Both the position numbers and the translations under genes were made by a program. Below the pieces are notes generated by a model that was not told where the DNA came from, made no database searches, and saw nothing but the letters and a program-made list of their open reading frames with translations. Positions 23,416-33,321 of a stretch of DNA of 64,000 nucleotides are shown here, piece by piece (positions within the stretch are counted from its first letter, which is position 1; every line of letters begins with the position of its first letter). Source of the stretch: CAVQCX01 sp963775335 (lineage in GTDB: Bacteria; Pseudomonadota; Gammaproteobacteria; Chromatiales; Chromatiaceae); assembly GCA_963775335.1 (NCBI GenBank), contig CAVZIJ010000007.1, positions 70,006-134,005 on the forward strand. The letters run 5' to 3'.

Positions 23416-25797
23416 ATGCGATTCAGTGAAGCCTGGCTGCGGGAATGGGTCAACCCGAACGTCGCGACCGCCGAGCTGGCCGAGCAGCTCACCATGGCGG
23501 GTCTGGAGGTGGATGCCGTCGAGCCGGTGGCTGGCAGCTTCGAGGGCGTGGTGGTCGGTGCGGTGCTGGAGCGCCGGCAGCATCCGGATGCGGACAAGCT
23601 CAGCGTCTGCACCGTCGACGCCGGGACCGGCGAGACCCTCCAGATCGTCTGTGGGGCGAGCAACGTAGCGACGGGCATGCGAGTCCCGGTGGCGACGGTC
23701 GGCGCGCGGTTGCCCGGCGATTTCCGGATCAAGCGCGCCAAGCTGCGCGGTATCGAGTCCCTCGGCATGATCTGCTCGGCCAAGGAGCTGGGCCTCGCCG
23801 AGTCCTCCGAGGGCATTATGGCGCTGCCCCAGGACGCACCCGTCGGCGTGGACCTTCACAGCTATCTGGCCCTGGCCGACTCGGCGATCGAGGTCGACCT
23901 GACCCCAGACCGGGGCGACTGCTTGAGCGTCGCGGGGATCGCCCGCGAGGTGGGGGTGATCAACCGCTGCCCGGTTACTCCACCGTCGATCGAGCCTGTG
24001 GCCTCGGTCATCTCTGAGAGCATCGTCGTGCACCTGGAAGCCCCGCGCGCCTGCCCCCGGTACGTCTGCCGGGTCCTGCGCGGGGTTGACCCGGCGGCGG
24101 CGACACCGCTCTGGATGCAGGAGTGGCTGCGCCGGTCCGGCCTGCGCAGCCTGGGTCCGCTGGTCGACGTGACCAACTACGTGCTGCTGGAGCTGGGCCA
24201 GCCGATGCATGCCTTCGACCTGGGCAGGCTCGCAGGCGCCGTGCACGTGCGCATGGCCCGTCCCAGCGAACGCCTGACTCTGCTCGATGGCCAGGAGATT
24301 GAGCTGCGCGACGATAGCCTCGTGATCGCGGATGATCGCCGCGCGTTGGCCATGGCTGGCATCATGGGCGGGGCCGAGTCCGGGGTCACCGCCGCGACCC
24401 GCGACATTCTGCTGGAGAGCGCCTTCTTCGCACCGGCGGCGATCATCGGCAAGCCCCGTTCCTACGGCCTGCAGACCGACTCGTCCTACCGCTTCGAGCG
24501 CGGTGTGGACCCCTGGCTGCAACGCCCCGCCATCGAACGGGCGACGGCGCTGCTGCTGCAGATCTGCGGTGGGCAGCCCGGGCCGGTGGTCGAGGTGGCC
24601 GCCGAGACCTACCTGCCGCGTCGTCCGCGCATCCATCTGCGGCGCGAGCGCGCCGAACGGGTGCTCGGCGTCCGGGTGCCGGACGCGGAGCTGGTTGACA
24701 TCCTGGAGCGACTCGCAATGGCGGTGGAGCCCGCGGAGGGGGGCTGGGACGTCAGCCCTCCGAGCGGCCGCTTCGATGTCGGCATCGAGGTCGACCTGAT
24801 CGCCGAGATCGGACGCATCTACGGTTATCCGCGGATCCCGGTTAACCGCCGGGCCTACTCGCACACCACCATGGCGCCGGCCGAGGAGGTGGCATTCAAC
24901 CTGCAGCGCGCACGCCGCGTGCTCACCGCCCGAGACTATCAAGAGGTGATCACCTACAGCTTCATCAGCGCGGAGCTGGATCGCTTGATCGACCCGGGAC
25001 ACGAATCCATCGCGCTTGCCAACCCGCTGTCGGCCGAGCTCTCGGTGATGCGCACGAGCCTCTGGCCGGGGCTCATCTCCACCGCCCGCTACAACCAGGC
25101 GCGCCAGCAGGAGCGGGTCCGCATCTTCGAGTCGGGCTTGCGGTTCTACCGCGAGGCCGGCGAGATTCGCCAGGAGCCGACGCTCGCGGGTCTCGCCACC
25201 GGCGCGGCCGGTCCCGAGCAGTGGGGCGAGGCCGGGCGCGGTGCGGATTTCTTCGACGCCAAGGCGGACCTGGAGTCCGTGCTCGCGCTCACCGGCGCCG
25301 GGCACGAATTCAGCTTCCTCCCCGGCGAGCACCCCGCCCTGCACCCCGGGCAGACCGCGCGGATCGAGCGGGGCGGCGTGCCGCTCGGCTGGATCGGCAT
25401 GCTGCACCCCGAGCTGGAGCGGCGGCTCGACCTGGCCGGTCACACCTTCATCTTCGAGATCGGTCTCGGCCGGCTCCTGAAGGGGCGCCTGCCGGCGTTC
25501 CGGCCCCTGTCCAAGTTTCCGTCCATCCGGCGCGACATCGCCATCGTTCTGGATCAGGAAGTGCCCTTCGCGGCGGTGCGCGAGTGCATCGCCAGGGCCG
25601 CTCCGGACATCGTTCGAGACATCCGGCTGTTTGACGTCTATACTGGGGACAAGGTAGATTTCAGGGGAAGAAGTCTCGCCTTCGGTCTGATTCTTCAGGA
25701 TTCTTCTCACACTCTGACCGACGAAGAAGTGGATCGGGCGGTGCGGTTCGTTCTGGAGGCGCTGGCCCGGGAGCTCGGTGCACGGTTGCGGGAGTAA
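23416..25797 (+). CDS. pheT: Phenylalanyl-tRNA synthetase beta subunit
   Basis: 793 residues, the normal length. In order: an N-terminal EMAP/OB tRNA-binding domain (GVVVGAVLERRQHPDADKLS, CGASNVATGMRVPVATVGA), the B3/4 editing domain (PLVDVTNYVLLELGQPMHAF), the B5 domain, the catalytic-like domain (VITYSFISAELDRLIDP; NPLSAELSVMRTSLWPGL) and the C-terminal FDX-ACB anticodon domain (SKFPSIRRDIAIVLDQEVPF). It partners PheS. Its TAA is followed directly by the ihfA start. Confidence 0.97.
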   Translation: MRFSEAWLREWVNPNVATAELAEQLTMAGLEVDAVEPVAGSFEGVVVGAVLERRQHPDADKLSVCTVDAGTGETLQIVCGASNVATGMRVPVATVGARLPGDFRIKRAKLRGIESLGMICSAKELGLAESSEGIMALPQDAPVGVDLHSYLALADSAIEVDLTPDRGDCLSVAGIAREVGVINRCPVTPPSIEPVASVISESIVVHLEAPRACPRYVCRVLRGVDPAAATPLWMQEWLRRSGLRSLGPLVDVTNYVLLELGQPMHAFDLGRLAGAVHVRMARPSERLTLLDGQEIELRDDSLVIADDRRALAMAGIMGGAESGVTAATRDILLESAFFAPAAIIGKPRSYGLQTDSSYRFERGVDPWLQRPAIERATALLLQICGGQPGPVVEVAAETYLPRRPRIHLRRERAERVLGVRVPDAELVDILERLAMAVEPAEGGWDVSPPSGRFDVGIEVDLIAEIGRIYGYPRIPVNRRAYSHTTMAPAEEVAFNLQRARRVLTARDYQEVITYSFISAELDRLIDPGHESIALANPLSAELSVMRTSLWPGLISTARYNQARQQERVRIFESGLRFYREAGEIRQEPTLAGLATGAAGPEQWGEAGRGADFFDAKADLESVLALTGAGHEFSFLPGEHPALHPGQTARIERGGVPLGWIGMLHPELERRLDLAGHTFIFEIGLGRLLKGRLPAFRPLSKFPSIRRDIAIVLDQEVPFAAVRECIARAAPDIVRDIRLFDVYTGDKVDFRGRSLAFGLILQDSSHTLTDEEVDRAVRFVLEALARELGARLRE

Positions 25798-25800
25798 GTG

Positions 25801-26097
25801 ATGGCGCTGACCAAGGCCGACATGGCCGAAAAGCTGTTTGAAGAGCTGGGGCTCAACAAGCGCGAGGCCAAAGAGATGGTCGAGATGTTCTTCGAAGAGG
25901 TACGGATGGCCCTCGAGCGCGGAGAGCAGGTCAAGCTCTCAGGGTTCGGCAACTTCGATCTGCGCGAGAAGAAGCAGCGCCCCGGCAGGAACCCCAAGAC
26001 CGGCGAGGAGATCCCCATCTCCGCTCGCCGCGTGGTCACGTTTCGGCCGGGACAGAAGCTCAAGGCGCGGGTAGAAGCCTATGCTGGAAGCGAGTGA
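25801..26097 (+). CDS. ihfA: Integration host factor alpha subunit
   Basis: 98 residues from ATG 25801, just after the pheT stop; an in-frame GTG at 25798 is less likely. MALTKADMAEKLFEELGLNK, GFGNFDLREKKQRPGRNPKT and PISARRVVTFRPGQKLK are diagnostic of IHF/HU proteins, with the DNA-intercalating Pro in RNPKTGEEIPIS. It forms a heterodimer with IhfB that bends DNA. The gene order pheT-ihfA-merR is conserved in gammaproteobacteria. Confidence 0.97.
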   Translation: MALTKADMAEKLFEELGLNKREAKEMVEMFFEEVRMALERGEQVKLSGFGNFDLREKKQRPGRNPKTGEEIPISARRVVTFRPGQKLKARVEAYAGSE

Positions 26098-26440
26098 AAG
26101 CACCGCCGATCTTCCGGCCATCCCCGGCAAGCGCTACTTCACGATCGGCGAGGTGAGCGAGCTCTGCGGCGTCAAGCCGCACGTGCTGCGTTACTGGGAG
26201 CAGGAGTTCCCTCAGCTCAAGCCCGTGAAGCGCCGGGGTAACCGCCGCTACTACCAGCGCCACGACGTGCTGATGATCCGCCAGATCCGAAACCTGCTCT
26301 ACGACCAGGGCTTCACCATCGGGGGCGCCCGGCAGCAGCTCTCAAGCGACAACGCCAAGCACGACCTCAACCAGAGCCAGCAGATCATCCACCAGCTGCG
26401 TATCGAGCTCGAAGAAGTCCTGCAGCTGCTCAAGCGCTGA
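26081..26440 (+). CDS. MerR-family transcriptional regulator
   Basis: 119 residues overlapping ihfA by 17 bp. The N-terminal winged helix-turn-helix has FTIGEVSELCGVKPHVLRYW, then RRGNRRYYQRHDVLMIRQIR and a C-terminal coiled-coil segment. No effector-binding cysteines follow, so it is a short MerR protein of the kind regularly encoded behind ihfA and of unknown target. Confidence 0.92.
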   Translation: MLEASESTADLPAIPGKRYFTIGEVSELCGVKPHVLRYWEQEFPQLKPVKRRGNRRYYQRHDVLMIRQIRNLLYDQGFTIGGARQQLSSDNAKHDLNQSQQIIHQLRIELEEVLQLLKR

Positions 26441-26499
26441 GAACGTCCGCCAAATCGTTGCAATAACAAGGCGATCCGCCTAGAATTCCGCCTTCTTCA

Positions 26500-26576
26500 C
26501 GGGGTGTAGCGCAGCCTGGTAGCGCACCTGAATGGGGTTCAGGTGGTCGGAGGTTCAAATCCTCTCACCCCGACCA
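26500..26576 (+). tRNA. tRNA-Pro (GGG anticodon)
   Basis: 77 nt with encoded CCA. The acceptor CGGGGTG pairs with CACCCCG. The anticodon stem CCTGA/TCAGG encloses loop ATGGGGT, giving anticodon GGG. The T-arm is GGAGG-TTCAAAT-CCTCT. It lies 59 bp after the MerR gene and is followed by a terminator. Confidence 0.95.
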
Positions 26577-26586
26577 GCTTCGATAT

Positions 26587-26610
26587 CGCCAGCCTCCCGG
26601 CTGGCGTTTT
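26587..26610 (+). terminator. Rho-independent terminator after tRNA-Pro
   Basis: CGCCAGCC-TCCC-GGCTGGCG (26587-26606) followed by TTTTCATTT is a perfect 8-bp stem with T-run, 10 bp after the tRNA. Confidence 0.88.
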
Positions 26611-26653
26611 CATTTGCCGAGTGATCGGCTTCCCGGCCCCGCGCTGGGTGGAT

Positions 26654-26881
26654 TCACTTCTTGCTCAGAAACTCCTCGATCGCGATGTCCGCTTGTCTGA
26701 GGATCGCGCGAAGCGTTCCTTCCGGCATATCGCCGGGATGATTTGGAATGGTGGTGTAGCGTTCCGTGGTGGGGTTGTACCAGATCTCGTGACTGCCGGC
26801 GGCTTGGCGGTCGAACGCGAAGCCAAGTTGTTTGAGCCGCTGGACGATCTGGCGGTAACGAAATCCCGCCAAGCGCCCCAT
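26654..26881 (-). CDS. hicA: HicA-family toxin (mRNA interferase-like)
   Basis: 75 residues on the minus strand. The sequence has the YcfA/HicA dsRBD-like pattern: KQLGFAFDRQAAGSHEIW with the active-site His in GSHEIW, then TIPNHPGDMPEGTLRAILRQ and a C-terminal helix. HicA toxins cleave mRNA. Its ATG directly follows the TGA of the upstream antitoxin gene (TGAATG), so the order is antitoxin then toxin. Confidence 0.85.
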   Translation of the reverse strand: MGRLAGFRYRQIVQRLKQLGFAFDRQAAGSHEIWYNPTTERYTTIPNHPGDMPEGTLRAILRQADIAIEEFLSKK

Positions 26882-27112
26882 TCAGCTGCCTACCACCAAC
26901 GGGTAGTCGAACGAGTCCTCCGTTTCCTTGAGATTGGGTCGCCCCTGGCGTTCCGCCTGGGACTCGAGCAGTTTCTTGGCGACGTCACGGGCGATCTCCA
27001 AGGTTTCGGCCACGGTACGCCCCTGGGCTACTAGGCCAGGCACCTCTTCGGAGGTGGCAAGATACAGCCCTTCGGGCAGCTTCTCGATGTGCAAATTAAC
27101 GATCTGTTCCAT
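26882..27112 (-). CDS. hicB: HicB-like antitoxin
   Basis: 76 residues, starting ATG 27112. LHIEKLPEGLYLATSEEVPG followed by LVAQGRTVAETLEIARDVAKK is the partially RNase-H-like HicB fold (DUF1902 type). No C-terminal DNA-binding domain is visible, so autoregulation may need another protein. It is transcribed just ahead of hicA with no gap. The pair stands beside tRNA-Pro, at the edge of the mobile-element-rich region. Confidence 0.82.
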   Translation of the reverse strand: MEQIVNLHIEKLPEGLYLATSEEVPGLVAQGRTVAETLEIARDVAKKLLESQAERQGRPNLKETEDSFDYPLVVGS

Positions 27113-27259
27113 GCGCTGTAGTCTCTGGCAGGGCGATGACCGAGCTTCAAGGCTCTGGTCCGCAACGATACGATGATAGCCTGGATCCGCCGGCCGGATC
27201 TCCTGCGCTCCTCGAAATCGCTGGTAGAAGGGCCCCGGACGGCGTAGCCGGGCCCCGAG

Positions 27260-27568
27260 GTGCGCCTCAGCGCCGACGGCGGCGATGGCGACGGGCTTGC
27301 CGCTGAAGTCGGGCTAGCTACCCCAGTGTTCGGGCTGTTCAGCCTGGTGGCGTTGGTCGACGGGTTCGTGCAGCGCGACCTGCGCCGTTGGGGCGGGGGG
27401 CAGGAGAGCTCCTTCGTGTACCACTGGGCCAAGGGGACGGCGGTGCCCGTGCTGGTTCTGAGCTGGGTGATCTACCTGGCCTTGCCTTTCAGTTTGCACC
27501 CGAGCCTTGTGGTGATCCCTTTCGCGGGGCTATTTGCGCTGAGCGTGGCGGTGACGGCGAGTACCTTT
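27260..27568 (+). pseudogene. C-terminal fragment of an ICE membrane protein (TIGR03747-like)
   Basis: FGLFSLVALVDGFVQRDLRR, SSFVYHWAKGTAVPVLVLSW, YLALPFSLHPSLVVIPFAGL and ALSVAVTASTF match, in my recollection, the end of the integrating-conjugative-element membrane protein of the PFL-type conjugation set (TIGR03747). The N-terminal part is missing, and homology stops at about 27568 where other DNA begins. A second conjugation fragment in the same orientation lies at 34370-34945. Confidence 0.7.
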
Positions 27569-27728
27569 AATGAAGTACCTGTAGGCGTGCCCGACTGGCT
27601 CGTTCGCACCGCGCAGCTCGACCGATTCCAGCGCTGGGGTCCTGCCGGGAGTAGGGGACACACGTCGCTGAGCGGCCACCGAAGTTCCCTGTTTGTTCGA
27701 TGCTGTCCTCAGCCCCAGGGAGGAGAGC

Positions 27729-29227
27729 ATGGTCTGCACGGACGCGACACCGGCCTGCGCCGTCTATCGCCCGCGCAACCCGCAGGCGAGTCCGCTGTAC
27801 CAGTGTGTTCGCCGGCATGCCGATGAGTTGCGCGAGGCCGGGCGCATCCATCGCAGGGTCGAGGATCAGGCCCTGGAGCGGTTTCTCGACTGCGGAGACC
27901 TGCACAAGGGTTTCGCCCGGATCCACTGCGACGAGTGCGGCCACGAGTACCTGCTGGCCTTCTCCTGCAAGACGCGTTGTTTCTGCCCCTCCTGTCACCA
28001 GAAGCGGATGCTGATCTACGGTGAGTGGGTCGAGGAGGAAGTCCTGGCCCCGGTACCGCACCGCCAGTACGTGTTCACCGTCCCAAAGGTCATACGGGGC
28101 GCTTTTCACCAGCGTCATCGCTTGGGCGAGCTCTGCCGCATCGTCGGCCGGCTACTCACCGAGGCCTACCGGGAGGTCGACCCTGACGGCCAGCCGGGAT
28201 TCATCCTGTTCGTCCAGACCTTCGGCGACCTGGTCACCTTTCCGTCCTTAGGTCCGTAATCGGCACCTCCCTGTGCCACTCCTCATCCCCATATCCACGT
28301 GCTGGCCGCCGACGGAGTCTTCCGGCCCAATGGCGTTTTTCGGATGCTGCCGCCGGACGGTGTTGCAGATGTTGGTCGCCGACGAGGCGATCGACAAGCC
28401 CATGGCGGCCCGCCTGCTCGGCTGGGCGCACAGTGGGTTCTCGGTCGACAACCAGGTGCGCATCGGCGCGGAGGATGTCCAGGGCCGACAGCAGCTCGCC
28501 CGCTACATGATCCGCGCGCCGTTCTCCCTGGAGAAGACCGAGTACAAGGGCGCCAGCGGGGTCATCGTCTACCGCTCCAAGCTTCACGCCACGCTGAAGC
28601 GCAACTTTGCTCGTCTCATCCCTGAGACTCGCCTCCATCCCTGGAGGCTGGCGCGAAGACTCGCTCCAGGTGAATCGTTCAGATCATGCCCGGGGCCAGG
28701 TGGCTGGAGCTGCTGCTCCAGCACGTGCCCGACCGGGGTGAGCATCTGGTTCGTTACTACGGGTGGTACAGTAACCGCGCCCGCGGCATACGTCGCAATA
28801 GCGGCGCTGAGGCCCAACCGATCTTCATCGAAGGCATGCCCGAGCAGGTCGACCCCGAGCTGTCGCCGGCAGCCCGGGCCGCTTGGGCGCGGTTGATCAA
28901 GAAGGGTGAGCTCAGACCGTTGGTCCGGCGGATCAACGCAGCGGAGCGAACGCCCGGACAGGAACGTCCGGGCTGGGGTTTGCATATTGCTACCACGGTG
29001 CGCCATGGATGGCGGCTCCACATTTTCCATAAGTGCTGTGCCCGCATGGCGGCGCCGCGATGCGGGTGCTGTCGGTGATCGAGGAGGCGGCGGTGATCGA
29101 GCGCATCCTGCGCCGCCTGGGCGTCTGGGATCCCCGCCCGCCGAGCCAGGCGCCGCCGGCCAACGACGACTGGCCGACCCACGGCCCGATGCCGCTCACC
29201 TACTGCCCCCTGCCTGAGATCGCCTGA
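27729..29227 (+). pseudogene. IS91-type transposase, interrupted by three short insertions and frameshifts
   Basis: Successive pieces read as one IS91-family transposase: the zinc-binding N-terminus CDECGHEYLLAFSCKTRCFC with CPSCHQKRML; HVLAADGVFRPNG; FSVDNQVRIGAEDVQG with YMIRAPFSLEKTEYKGASG; LVRYYGWYSNRARGIRR; and the end CPHGGAAMRVLSVIEEA with LTYCPLP. Between them are extra segments at about 28236-28283, 28608-28680 and 28900-29030 that break the frame. The last resembles a dispersed repeat also at 17409-17572. The gene cannot make an active protein. Confidence 0.8.
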
Positions 29228-29453
29228 AGGGTTGACGAGGACCGCGATCGGCCTAGAATCGGCAGAAAGCCAGGGATTCGTCGCCGCCAGGGGCTAAGGG
29301 GCCTGCGGAGCGCGCGGCGGAGCCGCTACCGGAGGGAAGTGGGGCGATGTCGCACAATCAGGCTTATGTCAAACGGTCTCGAGCCGGGCGCGTGGGTGCG
29401 CCAGCTGCTCTTCCGCCCGCGGCGGCCGAGAGCAAATTCCTATCGCTGGACAG

Positions 29454-32400
29454 ATGAAGGGAAACGGTTCGGCGCTTTTCGCAGGCGCGCTCTGGTTGGG
29501 GCTGGTGACGGGCACATCGAGCGCCGCGGGCATCAGCGGCCCGGGCGACTTCGGTCAGCTCTCGAAGAACGGCTTCGCCACCGCCGTCAACGGGGCCTTC
29601 TACCTCGATGCGGGCAAGACCCAGTTTCCGAATCTCCAGCCCACCGGCCTGGGCGGGCCGCTCAACACCTATTCCTGGTCCATGGCCTGGTTCCAGAACA
29701 CCCTCTGGGTCGGGACCAACCGCGATGCGCTCAGCGCCGACCGCGTCGCCGCGGGGCCCGCCGAGATCTGGCGCTACACCCCGAGCAGCGGCGATGCGGG
29801 CGGCGACTGGGGCCTGAGCGGCACCTGGCAGCGGGTATTCGTGTCTCCCAACGTGTCGGGTCTCATCTCTTCCTTCTCCGGCGGGGCCATTCCGACCAAC
29901 TTCCCGCGCGACGCCGGCTACCGCAAAATGACGGTGTGCAATGCCGGCGGCAACGGGACCACCGATCGCCTCTACGCCACCGCCACGGGCCTGCCACCGA
30001 ACATCCTCTACTGGACCGGCAGCACCTTCGCCACGACCTCCACCCGCGGGTTTCCCACCACGCTCGTCACGGTCGGGAACGCGGACGCCGATCTCGGCTT
30101 CCGCGGCCTGACCTGCTTCAAGGGGCGGCTGTTCGCCTCCCCCGCGGGGACTGCCAGCGACGTGGACATCGCCAACCACCCGGTGCTGCTCATGAACACC
30201 AATCCCACGGGCCGCTTCTCTAGCTGGCAGACCGTGGTGGACGTGAAGAACGGCGGCAACGGCCTGCCCAATGGTATGGCCGACCCGACTAACATCGGCA
30301 TTTTCGAGGTCGCGGCCGTGGGCGATTACCTGTGGCTGGCGGTGATCAACCGCACCACGGGCTTCCAGCTCTGGCGCGGTGACGGGAGCGACTGCCTGGA
30401 GCCCTGGACGGGGAACGGCCATTGCAACATCACCTGGGCCAAGATCATCGACCACGGTGGCGGACGCCCGGCGGACCTGCCCGGGATTACCCCAACGATC
30501 GACAATGCCGGGGCGACGCTCGGAGTCTTCAACAACGATCTCTACGTGGCCCCCGCCGAATCGGGCTTCTACGCCGCGACCCTCGCCGAGATGTTCCGCG
30601 TGCCCAACGCCGGCTCCGTGCCCGCGGGCGGGCCCAGCGCCCTGCACCAGTGGCAGCTGATCGTCGGTTGGCCGCGCCGCGACTACGCTAAACCAGCCGA
30701 GCGGCTGCCGGGCCTCGAGAATCTGGACTGCACCAACGTCGGCGACGTGCCCAACACCAAGGCGCAGCTCTCTCCCACCGTGCAGTACATCTGGGCCAGT
30801 GCCACCCAGCTCATCTACAACTCCACCGGGGTGTCGGGCGTCGACCCGGTCGGCCTGGACGACGACACTGAGCAAGACGACTGCCTGCCGGCCTCCAACG
30901 CCGGCCCCGGCTTACCGGTCGGCGCCCTGAAGGACCCGATGAGCCTCGGCAACGAGAGCTATTTCTGGCGCTTCGCACAGCACCAGGGCTCGCTGTTCGT
31001 GGGCACCCTGGATGAACTGGGCAGCGGCGGGTTCGATCTCTTCAAGACCACCGACGGCGTCAACTTCGACCTGCTATTCGACAACGGACTGGGCAACCCA
31101 GATGCCTACGGGTTGCGCAGCCTGGTCTCCACACCGCTCGGACTCTTCCTGGGCTCGGCCAACGGCACCGCCACCCTGCCCAACGGCGGCACCGACGTGT
31201 TCCTCGGCACCACCGCCCCGGGCGGCCAGGCGGCGCCCAAGGCGAACGCGGGTCCGGACCAGTTCAAATTCGACACCAATCAGGACAACTCTGAGAGCTT
31301 CACCCTGAGCGGCAGCGGGATGGACACCTTCGGCGGCGCGGGCCTCGCGGTCACCCCCTATGAGTGGTTCGCCGGCGCGGTCGCCAGCAGCTGCGCCAGC
31401 CTGCAGTCCGGCGACGCCATCTCCACGGCCGCCAGCCCCCCGCCTGTCATCCTGGCGTCCCATAGCCCGAACCCGGATGTCAACAGCTACACCTACACCC
31501 TGCGCGTAACCAATCAGGCCGGGAAGTTCGGCTGCGACGAGGTCACCCTGACGGCCAGCCATCACCTGGCGCCCAAGGTCGATCCCTGGTACAGCGGCAC
31601 CCATCCGATGCTCTTCACCAGCGTGCCGGCGACCTACAGCACCAGTTTGCCCAACGTCAACCTGATCGACTTCGGGGGTGTCGGCAGCGTGTCGTACGAC
31701 GTCACCGCCTTCTGCACCGACCCGGACAAGGAGCTGGTGCGCTGCGAGTTTCAGTCCCTGAACACCCCGGGCGTAACCCTCTCCAACGTGCACGACACCA
31801 CGACCAACGTCTCCTGCGCCGGCATGGACGTATGCCAGATCGGCGCTCGGCTCACCGTGCCGGATTGGGACACCCAGCCCACCAGCGCCCAGCGTCCCGA
31901 CGTGCAGGTTCTCGCCACGGACACCCACGGCAACCAGACCAACCGGCCCTGGGAGAGCCTGGCCCAGCCGATCCTCGACACCCCGGCGCAGAACGACAAG
32001 CCCGTGTGCCGCGACGCCGACCTCATGCTGGTCGTCGGACAGGACACCAAGGTGACCTTCGATCCCACCCAAGTCGACCCGCCGATCTGCGTCGACCCGG
32101 ATGGCGACCGGCTGACCTACACGAAGGTGACCGCCGGCACCTTCCCCCTTTACGGCGCCGTGACCTTCGGCACGACCACCATCACCACGATCACCTACAC
32201 GCCGACCGACGCCAAGACGCCCAGGGTTGACTACTTCACCTTCCGGGCCACTGACCCGGGCGGGCTGAACACGAACAACGCGCCCTCGCGTGATCCCATC
32301 GTTCGCGTCACGCTCTCCCAGGACCTGGTGAATCCCACCCTGGCGGTCAGCTTCCCGGCCAGCGGGGGCAGCTACAATGCGGCCGGCTATCTCGCCGGGT

Positions 32401-33041
32401 GCACCCCCGCCGTCGGCGACGTCTGCGGGACGGCTGGTGACGAGGCCTCCGGCGTCGCCAAGGTCCAGGTGTCTGTCCGGCAGGATGCGTCGGGGCTGTA
32501 CTGGGACTGCGCCGGTAACTTCAACGCCCCGACCGAGCAATGGTGCGACGCCACCGGCACTACCGCCTGGAGCTACGGCGTCACGCCTACGGCGGACGGC
32601 AGCTATACCCTGCGCGCCAAGTCGATCGACGGGGCCAACAACGAAAGCACGCCGGCGGAGATTCTTTTCAGCCAGCAGGCCGACAATGTGCCACCGACAG
32701 TGGCCATCACCTTCCCCGCGAGCGGGGCGACTTACCGGTCGGCCGTATTCAACCGGGGGTGCAGCACCTCGACGGGGGACGTTTGCGGTACCGCATCGGA
32801 CAATGCCACCGGGGTGAGCTTGGTGCAGGTCAGCCTCCAGAACGCCAGCAACGCCTGGTGGAACGGATCGACCTTCGTCACCGGGAGCCAGATCTGGGTG
32901 GACGCGGCCGGGACCACGAACTGGACCTACGCGTTCAGCCCCGCCGCCGGCACCTACCGCCTGCAGGCGCGGGCGACGGACGGAAACGGCAACGTCGGGA
33001 ACAGTGGTGCGGCACGGACCTTCACCCGCCGGCGGTTCTGA
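29454..33041 (+). CDS. Large secreted protein with C-terminal Ig-like/PKD-like repeats
   Basis: 1195 residues from ATG 29454, with a signal peptide (ALFAGALWLGLVTGTSSAAG). The first ~570 residues have recurring W/G/D-rich segments (YSWSMAWFQNTLWVGTNRDA; FFLGSA-type blades), suggestive of a beta-propeller. Residues ~590-690 look PKD-like (ANAGPDQFKFDTNQDNSES). A cadherin/Ig-like part follows with DPDGDRLTYTK. The last ~230 residues are two copies of a ~105-residue repeat, each with a VPPTVAITFPASG-like start and a C-x(6)-GDVCGTA pair of cysteines likely forming a disulfide. It is probably a surface or secreted binding protein. It lies inside the ICE debris as cargo. The 220 bp before it hold no gene. 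Confidence 0.75.
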   Translation: MKGNGSALFAGALWLGLVTGTSSAAGISGPGDFGQLSKNGFATAVNGAFYLDAGKTQFPNLQPTGLGGPLNTYSWSMAWFQNTLWVGTNRDALSADRVAAGPAEIWRYTPSSGDAGGDWGLSGTWQRVFVSPNVSGLISSFSGGAIPTNFPRDAGYRKMTVCNAGGNGTTDRLYATATGLPPNILYWTGSTFATTSTRGFPTTLVTVGNADADLGFRGLTCFKGRLFASPAGTASDVDIANHPVLLMNTNPTGRFSSWQTVVDVKNGGNGLPNGMADPTNIGIFEVAAVGDYLWLAVINRTTGFQLWRGDGSDCLEPWTGNGHCNITWAKIIDHGGGRPADLPGITPTIDNAGATLGVFNNDLYVAPAESGFYAATLAEMFRVPNAGSVPAGGPSALHQWQLIVGWPRRDYAKPAERLPGLENLDCTNVGDVPNTKAQLSPTVQYIWASATQLIYNSTGVSGVDPVGLDDDTEQDDCLPASNAGPGLPVGALKDPMSLGNESYFWRFAQHQGSLFVGTLDELGSGGFDLFKTTDGVNFDLLFDNGLGNPDAYGLRSLVSTPLGLFLGSANGTATLPNGGTDVFLGTTAPGGQAAPKANAGPDQFKFDTNQDNSESFTLSGSGMDTFGGAGLAVTPYEWFAGAVASSCASLQSGDAISTAASPPPVILASHSPNPDVNSYTYTLRVTNQAGKFGCDEVTLTASHHLAPKVDPWYSGTHPMLFTSVPATYSTSLPNVNLIDFGGVGSVSYDVTAFCTDPDKELVRCEFQSLNTPGVTLSNVHDTTTNVSCAGMDVCQIGARLTVPDWDTQPTSAQRPDVQVLATDTHGNQTNRPWESLAQPILDTPAQNDKPVCRDADLMLVVGQDTKVTFDPTQVDPPICVDPDGDRLTYTKVTAGTFPLYGAVTFGTTTITTITYTPTDAKTPRVDYFTFRATDPGGLNTNNAPSRDPIVRVTLSQDLVNPTLAVSFPASGGSYNAAGYLAGCTPAVGDVCGTAGDEASGVAKVQVSVRQDASGLYWDCAGNFNAPTEQWCDATGTTAWSYGVTPTADGSYTLRAKSIDGANNESTPAEILFSQQADNVPPTVAITFPASGATYRSAVFNRGCSTSTGDVCGTASDNATGVSLVQVSLQNASNAWWNGSTFVTGSQIWVDAAGTTNWTYAFSPAAGTYRLQARATDGNGNVGNSGAARTFTRRRF

Positions 33042-33080
33042 GGCTCTCCGCCACGGATTGGCGGCCTCTCTCACCAACCT

Positions 33081-33110
33081 GAGCCGGGCCCGCGCGAGCG
33101 GGCCCGGCTC
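33081..33110 (+). terminator. GC-rich hairpin after the secreted-protein gene
   Basis: GAGCCGGGCCCGC, loop GCGA, GCGGGCCCGGCTC: a perfect 13-bp stem 40 bp after the stop, followed by TTCAT rather than a long T-run. It probably acts as a terminator. Confidence 0.7.
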
Positions 33111-33321
33111 TTCATCGGGGCTCCTACGCAGAATTTGCAGGTATCCCAGGACGTACGATGGTCTCGCCAAGCCGCACAGGCGTCATCGCGGTTGCAGGCG
33201 GCCGAGATACTCTGGCGATCCGAAACGACCGCAGGTGACCTGAGACACGACGATTCGGACAGCCGATAACCCGGTGCGATCGGTGCCCGCCACCACCAGG
33301 TCGACGCCTCAGGTTGACGCC

